A DNA stretch of 64,000 bases, from positions 1,612,001-1,676,000 of the forward strand of contig NZ_CP159805.1 in NCBI RefSeq assembly GCF_048087625.1. The letters are read 5' to 3'. The stretch is from Pseudothioglobus sp905182815 (lineage in GTDB: Bacteria > Pseudomonadota > Gammaproteobacteria > PS1 > Pseudothioglobaceae). The notes beneath the pieces are model-generated. The model was not told the origin of the DNA. It worked only from the letters and a program-made list of their open reading frames with translations, and did not search any database. Made by a program: the position numbers and the translations under genes. Below, in pieces: positions 58,963 to 64,000 of the stretch; the stretch's first letter is position 1, and each line of letters opens with the position of its first letter.

Positions 58963-60441
58963 ATGAAAAGTATCAAGGCGGCAGGAGTTATTGGTGCAGG
59001 CGTTATTGGAAGTGGATGGGTAGCTAGATTATTACTCAACGGTATTGATGTTTTTGTCTATGACCCCTCCAAAGAAGCACCAAAATATGTCAATAAAGTT
59101 ATTGATAATGCCGAGCGAGCATATAACAAATTGCTCACCTCCAATCTACCTAAAAAGGGCAAGCTATTATTTTCTGCCTCAATTTCAGAAGTTGCAAAAT
59201 CTTGTGAGTTAATTATTGAAGCTGTTCCAGAAAGGCTTTCAATTAAGCAGTCGGCCTATGAGGAAATTGAGTCAAGCGCAGACAAAAATCTAGTCATAGC
59301 ATCATCAACTTCTGGCATTCTTCCTTCAGATTTACAAGCAAAAATGAAACACCCTGAAAGGCTTCTAGTTGCCCATCCATTTAACCCAGTCTACCTTTTG
59401 CCATTAGTTGAAATTGTTGGCGGCTCTAAAACATCCAAAAATGTCATCGAGGAAACTAGTAAAAAATTTACCAATATTGGTATGTTCCCACTTCATATCA
59501 AAAAAGAAATTCCTGCTTTTATTGCAGATAGACTTCTTGAGTCAGTATGGCGAGAAGCCTTATGGCTAGTAAATGATGACATAGCAACAACTGAAGAAAT
59601 TGATGATGCAATTCGCTATGGCTTTGGCCTTCGATGGGCACAAATGGGACTATTTGAAACCTATAGATTAGCAGGTGGTGAAGCTGGCATGCGTCACTTC
59701 ATATCACAGTTTGGGCCTTGCCTTGAATGGCCCTGGACGCACCTAATGGATGTTCCTGAATTTACAGATGAATTAATAGAAAAGGTATCCAGTCAATCTG
59801 ACCACCAATCGGGGCAATTTAGTATTGACGAGCTAACGGAAAAACGTGATGATAACTTGGTCGATTTCTTAAAAGTTTTAAAAGACAATCAGTGGGGTGC
59901 TGGAAACTCTCTCAAAGAATTTGATGAAAGTTTGTCAGGGTCAATTAATAAAATAGAATTTTCAGAGCTAAATTTATCAAGCCCCATACTCACCTATGTT
60001 TCCAAAGTACCAAAAGAGTGGGCTGACTATAATGGTCATATGACAGAAGCGCGTTATCTTGAATGCTTTTCAGAAGCAACCACAGAGATGATGTCTATTA
60101 TCGGCGCAGACGAAGAATACATTTTAAACATAGGATCTTATTTTACAGTTGAAACTCATATTCGCCACTTGGATGAGGTTCAAATTGGAGAAAGTATAAA
60201 AGCCAAAACCCAGGTTATCTTTGGAGAAAATAAAAAACTTCACTTATTTCATTGGCTCAATCATGAGGACGGCAGACTATTAGCAACTGCTGAGCATATG
60301 CTCATTCATGTCGATCTTAAAACACGGGGTGCAAGCATGCCAAATGATTTGGTCTTGAAGCGAATGGGATTAGTTTATGAAGCACACAAAAAACTACCAA
60401 AACCAGAAGGCATAAACCGCGCGGTTGGAGATAAATTTTAA
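58963..60441 (+). CDS. cdhA: L-carnitine dehydrogenase fused to betainyl-CoA thioesterase
   Basis: Two-domain protein of 492 aa. The first 320 residues are a 3-hydroxyacyl-CoA-dehydrogenase-like NAD enzyme with GAGVIGSGWVARLLL near residue 9, HPFNPVYLLPLVE and ADRLLESVWREALWLVNDD, typical of L-carnitine dehydrogenase. The remainder is a hotdog thioesterase (VPKEWADYNGHMTEARYLE near 345), which in Pseudomonas is a separate cdhB. The fusion links first and third steps of carnitine breakdown: oxidation to 3-dehydrocarnitine and release of glycine betaine from its CoA ester. Coupled to cdhC by a 2-base gap. Confidence 0.9.
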   Translation: MKSIKAAGVIGAGVIGSGWVARLLLNGIDVFVYDPSKEAPKYVNKVIDNAERAYNKLLTSNLPKKGKLLFSASISEVAKSCELIIEAVPERLSIKQSAYEEIESSADKNLVIASSTSGILPSDLQAKMKHPERLLVAHPFNPVYLLPLVEIVGGSKTSKNVIEETSKKFTNIGMFPLHIKKEIPAFIADRLLESVWREALWLVNDDIATTEEIDDAIRYGFGLRWAQMGLFETYRLAGGEAGMRHFISQFGPCLEWPWTHLMDVPEFTDELIEKVSSQSDHQSGQFSIDELTEKRDDNLVDFLKVLKDNQWGAGNSLKEFDESLSGSINKIEFSELNLSSPILTYVSKVPKEWADYNGHMTEARYLECFSEATTEMMSIIGADEEYILNIGSYFTVETHIRHLDEVQIGESIKAKTQVIFGENKKLHLFHWLNHEDGRLLATAEHMLIHVDLKTRGASMPNDLVLKRMGLVYEAHKKLPKPEGINRAVGDKF

Positions 60442-60460
60442 TACTGCTTTTCAGGTGAAC

Positions 60461-61072
60461 CTAAAGCGCTCTGGTTAAGCTCATTACTCGGCCAGTAATT
60501 GGTGCTGAGATAGTTCGGCGATACGCATGAATAATGCTTTCATTCGAAGTTGGCTCAAAGCCATCAAAAAGCATTCCATAGTGGTCAACTGAGTTTTCAA
60601 TAATAGATGGTGAGACTACATTTATTCTTAATTTTCCAGCATACTCGGCTGCCAATGTTGAAACGCACATATTAAGGGCGCCATTAGCTGCAGCGGCGCA
60701 TGAACCGGCAATAATTGGCTCATCGCCAATAATTCCACTTGTTAGGGTGATGGATCCATTTTCACTGAGAAAAGGTATGGCTGCTTTTGCTAAATTTAAT
60801 TGACTAAAGCATTTAGTAGAAAGGCCAGCTGCAAAGTCATCCATTGTAAGCTCTTCAAAAGTCTTAAAAGGAGTGCCTCCGATACAAGATACCAACCCGT
60901 CAAATGGACCAACAGAAGCTAAAACATCACTAACACTTTCAAAATCAAAAGCGTCGATCTTTAAATCTGGTCCAGACCTTCCAGCTCTTATAACTTCATA
61001 GTCTTTCCGTAAACCTTCAACTACTACTCTACCAAGTTTTCCAGTTGCGCCAACTACTATAATTTTTTTCAT
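60461..61072 (-). CDS. Short-chain dehydrogenase-like protein with atypical active site
   Basis: 203 aa, with the NAD(P) motif VVGATGKLGRVVVEGL at the N-terminus and SCIGG replacing the NNAG-like segment. The usual YxxxK is not present: the aligned stretch reads AGSCAAAANGALNM. A conserved NVVSPSIIENS follows. It belongs to an SDR subgroup that often lacks the Tyr. It may bind nucleotide without reduction or use another residue. Convergent with the carnitine dehydrogenase gene, 19 bases apart. Role unknown. Confidence 0.68.
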   Translation of the reverse strand: MKKIIVVGATGKLGRVVVEGLRKDYEVIRAGRSGPDLKIDAFDFESVSDVLASVGPFDGLVSCIGGTPFKTFEELTMDDFAAGLSTKCFSQLNLAKAAIPFLSENGSITLTSGIIGDEPIIAGSCAAAANGALNMCVSTLAAEYAGKLRINVVSPSIIENSVDHYGMLFDGFEPTSNESIIHAYRRTISAPITGRVMSLTRAL

Positions 61073-61119
61073 TTAAAGCCTTTTAATATTTAGTTGAAAT
61101 AATAAATAGAATCTTATCA

Positions 61120-61701
61120 CTAAAAAAGCAACTTGCCAATAGATGACTTTACTGCATTTCTGTTTGTTTCAGAAGTGAGAGGCTTTCCAATATTGACATT
61201 GACACTCCTTCGTAGGTTAAATTTCTTTTTATTTTTAATTAATTTTGGAGCTTTTGAAAAGAAACTACCCCACATATTATTTATTGCAAAAGGAACCACA
61301 ACTACATTATCTTTGCATTCAGCTAATATTTTTTCGAAACCCCTTTTCAAGTCACTCAATTCCCCTGTGGTGGAAATATGACCTTCAGGAAATATTCCAA
61401 CAACGCAATCATCATTTAGCAAGTTGATAATATTTTGCATTGCATTACGACTATTTTCAGGCCTTATTGATACCGCACCAACACCCCTTAGAATCCAATT
61501 AAATATTGGCTTACGATAGTAATCATCGTGAACAACAAATCGAATCGTCCTTGGTGTTGCCCACTGAATTAAAGCAAAATCTATCCAACTAATGTGGTTA
61601 CCTAAAAGAAGAACAGGTCCAGTTTTAGGTAAATTATCTAAACCAGTTACCTTTAGTCGATATCGCCACCCAAACAATAAGAGGCCTACAATTTGCCTCA
61701 T
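61120..61701 (-). CDS. 1-acyl-sn-glycerol-3-phosphate acyltransferase-like (PlsC family)
   Basis: Membrane-associated acyltransferase of 193 aa. The catalytic motif NHISWID (NHx4D) is near residue 31 and the substrate motif FPEGHIS near 103. It starts two bases after the LplT-like transporter gene. This pair is often fused in other bacteria, where it takes up and reacylates lysophospholipid. General phosphatidate synthesis is also possible. Confidence 0.85.
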   Translation of the reverse strand: MRQIVGLLLFGWRYRLKVTGLDNLPKTGPVLLLGNHISWIDFALIQWATPRTIRFVVHDDYYRKPIFNWILRGVGAVSIRPENSRNAMQNIINLLNDDCVVGIFPEGHISTTGELSDLKRGFEKILAECKDNVVVVPFAINNMWGSFFSKAPKLIKNKKKFNLRRSVNVNIGKPLTSETNRNAVKSSIGKLLF

Positions 61702-61703
61702 GA

Positions 61704-63002
61704 CTAAAGAATAATTTTCAGTTTTTTAAGAACAACACTAAACCCTGCTACCGCAATAAATGCGTTAAAGTAAAGTATAAACTCACTTCCAAAATTTAGG
61801 TTTGCAAGAATCATTGTAAAAATCAAAAGGGTAATCATAGCAATATTTTGAAGCCAGTTTTTACCCGCTAGCATGCTTCCAAGACCGTCTTCAGGAGAGT
61901 TCGCTTGCATAAGTGCATTGAGAGGGATAATCATCATTCCTGCACCAACACCAAACATAAGAATGACGGCAGTTACTAAAATTAAGGCAGTAGAATCTGG
62001 AATAAAACTTAGGCTCGAAATTACAGGGATTAGAATTGAACAAACTGTAATCATTATTGAGCCGGTATAGATATTATTAATACGTATGAAATTGAGACTT
62101 TTTCTGCCAGATAAAAAAGCGCCAATCATAATTCCAAATACAGAAGAAGCTAACATCGCATTCACAATAAGGGGACTTTCGACGCCAAAATTAGCTTTTG
62201 CATGAGCTGGTATAACTGCCACTAAGTTTTGTGACATGCCCCAAAAGATTGCTGTCCCTAAAATAGAATACCAAACAATTTCATTACTCCTCATAGCTTT
62301 AAAGTTAGTCATTAAGTAATGAAAAGAAACAAATTTCTTTATGGAAAATTTAGCCTGGCTTAACTTTGTTGGATAGAGGCGTGTTCCAAGTGTTGCTAAA
62401 AACTCAACCAATGAAAGTCCAACAAGAACCCAGCCTACTGGCGCTATTTTCATTAATATTTCTTCAGGGGTAGTTGCTTGCATTGTTCCCAGATAAGCTT
62501 CGAATAAGTATGAGAAAAAAACCGTACCCATCAAAATCGCTATTAGTACCACTGAAGAGTGAAAGGCATTACCCCTACTAAGGCCAGCCTTGCTAAGGCA
62601 CTCTTTAATATAACCCATTTTCGCAGGAGAATATATTGCACTCTGAGTTGCAAGAAGCAAGGTAAAGCCAAATGCAACCTGGTATAAACCGTTGTAATAA
62701 CAATAGGTAATTGCTAAGGTAATTAAGACAGCAGAAAATGCGCTATAGCGCATGATACTTGTCTTTGCAAATTTATCAGAAAGGTAGCCTGATAATGTAA
62801 ATAACATGATAAATGGTACTAAAATCATTGCATTTACAACAGCAGTTAAAATAATTTGCTGCTGCTCACCATATATCATAAAGATTGTGTTTTGAATTAT
62901 GATCTTATGGCCTAGGTCGACAAATGCATTGAGAAAAACTGCAACTAGGTAAACGGAAAATATGACTGAACGCCCTTTATCAATCTGTTGATTTTCTTGC
63001 AT
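61704..63002 (-). CDS. MFS transporter, LplT-like (lysophospholipid transporter)
   Basis: 432 aa with about twelve predicted membrane segments. The order with an adjacent PlsC-type acyltransferase is the same as in lysophospholipid uptake/reacylation modules (LplT plus Aas or fused forms). Motifs like SGYLSDKFAKTSIMRYS (between helices 2 and 3) fit the major facilitator superfamily. A flippase for lysophospholipids is inferred mainly from the neighbour. The 79-base gap to trpB shows no terminator. Confidence 0.75.
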   Translation of the reverse strand: MQENQQIDKGRSVIFSVYLVAVFLNAFVDLGHKIIIQNTIFMIYGEQQQIILTAVVNAMILVPFIMLFTLSGYLSDKFAKTSIMRYSAFSAVLITLAITYCYYNGLYQVAFGFTLLLATQSAIYSPAKMGYIKECLSKAGLSRGNAFHSSVVLIAILMGTVFFSYLFEAYLGTMQATTPEEILMKIAPVGWVLVGLSLVEFLATLGTRLYPTKLSQAKFSIKKFVSFHYLMTNFKAMRSNEIVWYSILGTAIFWGMSQNLVAVIPAHAKANFGVESPLIVNAMLASSVFGIMIGAFLSGRKSLNFIRINNIYTGSIMITVCSILIPVISSLSFIPDSTALILVTAVILMFGVGAGMMIIPLNALMQANSPEDGLGSMLAGKNWLQNIAMITLLIFTMILANLNFGSEFILYFNAFIAVAGFSVVLKKLKIIL

Positions 63003-63081
63003 GACCTACCAAACTATAATTTATATAATCAATAGTATAAGAGATTTTTATAGGATTAGGGCTTAATACTTTAACTCGCTC

Positions 63082-64000
63082 TTAGAGCTCACGCCCCTCA
63101 ACCTCAGCAATAGTCTGCATGTCTTTATCACCTCTACCTGAGAGGTTAATAATAATAGTTTTATCACTAGACCATTGTTTGGCAAGTTTAACTGCATACG
63201 CTATTGCATGAGATGGCTCAAGCGCTGGAATAATACCTTCAACCTCTGTAAGAAGATGGAATGCTTCTAAAGCTTCTTTGTCTGTTATTGCAACATACTC
63301 TGCTCTTCCAATATCTTTCAGATAGGCATGCTCTGGACCAACACCTGGATAATCAAGTCCAGCTGAAATGGAGTGACCCTCTATAATTTGGCCATCTTCA
63401 TTTTCCATCAAATATGTTCTATTACCATGCAGCACACCTACACTTCCAGCAGTAAGCGGAGCTGCATGAGCATCTGGACCTAGGTCAATTCCACGTCCGC
63501 CCGCCTCAACACCAATAATTTTTACTGATGTATCTTCAATAAATGGATAAAAAAGCCCAATTGCATTTGAGCCCCCTCCAACACATGCAATTATTGCATC
63601 TGGTAAACCACCCACTTGCTCATTAAATTGCTCTTTCGCCTCTTTACCAATAACACTTTGAAAGTCTCTCACCATCATAGGGTAGGGATGAGGGCCAGCG
63701 ACTGTTCCAATAATATAATAAGTATTATCAATATTAGTTACCCAATCACGCATTGCTTCATTCAGGGCATCTTTCAGTGTTTTAGAGCCTGAAGAAACTG
63801 GCACAACCGTTGCCCCAAGTAACTTCATACGGTAAACATTCTGCGCCTGCCTAACAACATCAACTTCGCCCATATACACAACACATTCAAGGCCAAGTCT
63901 TGCAGCAATAGTTGCCGATGCAACGCCATGCTGTCCAGCTCCTGTTTCAGCAATAATTCTTGTTTTGCCCATTCTCTGAGCAAGTAAAGCTTGCCCTATA
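63082..64000 (-). CDS. trpB: Tryptophan synthase beta chain (5' end outside window)
   Basis: PLP enzyme that makes tryptophan from indole and serine. Visible: TGAGQHGVASATIAARLG, the CVGGGSNAIGLFYPF phosphate loop, GVEAGGRG and AGLDYPGVGPEH, and the C-terminal NLSGRGDKD. The frame is open to the window edge, so the listed end is truncated: IGQALLAQR continues before the apparent Met at 63972, and the PLP-lysine region is beyond. The window holds the last 305 or so residues of about 400. trpF or trpA are not visible. Confidence 0.95.
   Translation of the reverse strand, partial: IGQALLAQRMGKTRIIAETGAGQHGVASATIAARLGLECVVYMGEVDVVRQAQNVYRMKLLGATVVPVSSGSKTLKDALNEAMRDWVTNIDNTYYIIGTVAGPHPYPMMVRDFQSVIGKEAKEQFNEQVGGLPDAIIACVGGGSNAIGLFYPFIEDTSVKIIGVEAGGRGIDLGPDAHAAPLTAGSVGVLHGNRTYLMENEDGQIIEGHSISAGLDYPGVGPEHAYLKDIGRAEYVAITDKEALEAFHLLTEVEGIIPALEPSHAIAYAVKLAKQWSSDKTIIINLSGRGDKDMQTIAEVEGREL

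Overview
The window is a stretch of bacterial chromosome with low G+C, dense coding and very short intergenic gaps. The core genes (cysS, adk, lptA/lptC, dsbB, cfa, gcvTHP, sdaA, cysQ, trpB) look gammaproteobacterial. The accessory genes deal with methylated osmolytes: sarcosine oxidase, creatinase, a dimethylglycine-dehydrogenase-like enzyme, an MttB-family methyltransferase, a DddP-like protein and carnitine dehydrogenase. This suggests a streamlined marine heterotroph, perhaps of the SUP05/Thioglobus type; that placement is inference. I saw no rRNA, tRNA, CRISPR array, insertion sequence or phage gene.

Layout. 1-8 kb: housekeeping (cysS, a YrfG-like nucleotidase, PPi-dependent phosphofructokinase, adk, lptC-lptA, thiE, cfa, dsbB). 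8-15 kb: a minus-strand operon with a GbcB-like reductase, soxBDAG and a PhnZ-like HD-domain protein. 15-19 kb: two EamA transporters, creatinase, cysQ. 19-27 kb: gcvT-gcvH-gcvP (gcvP is split by a frameshift at a slippery A-run) with a GcvR-like ACT protein, a GhrA-like reductase and L-serine dehydratase. 26.7-31.6 kb: an operon of aldehyde dehydrogenase, an M19-dipeptidase-like protein with altered metal ligands, a 580-residue unknown and a DUF3726-like unknown. 31.8-40.8 kb: a FAD oxidoreductase, then an MttB-like, DMGDH-like, DddP-like, galM, MDR operon. 40.8-57.9 kb: a 17-kb one-direction catabolic cluster with a sugar-type ABC transporter, LacI regulator, four SnoaL/NTF2-like proteins, GMC oxidoreductase, HpsN/HisD-like dehydrogenase, SDR, bicupin, MetE-like, RraA-like, alpha/beta hydrolase and a HAD protein lacking its nucleophile. 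58-60.4 kb: dehydrocarnitine cleavage enzyme plus a carnitine dehydrogenase-thioesterase fusion. 60.5-64 kb: an SDR-like protein, PlsC, an LplT-like transporter and a trpB cut by the window end.

How the genes may work together. Carnitine can be oxidised and cleaved to glycine betaine. Betaine demethylation (MttB-like, or an oxygenase not in this window served by the GbcB-like reductase) gives dimethylglycine. The DMGDH-like enzyme, then SoxBDAG, take this to glycine, and creatinase adds sarcosine from creatine. The glycine cleavage system and serine dehydratase then feed one-carbon units, pyruvate and ammonia into central metabolism.

The strongest candidate for an undescribed system is the 40.8-57.9 kb ABC/SnoaL cluster. 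It has two promoter regions that share a nearly identical block of about 29 bp, each pairing an extended -10 with a LacI-type operator, and it ends at a clear terminator. Its substrate cannot be read from the sequence.
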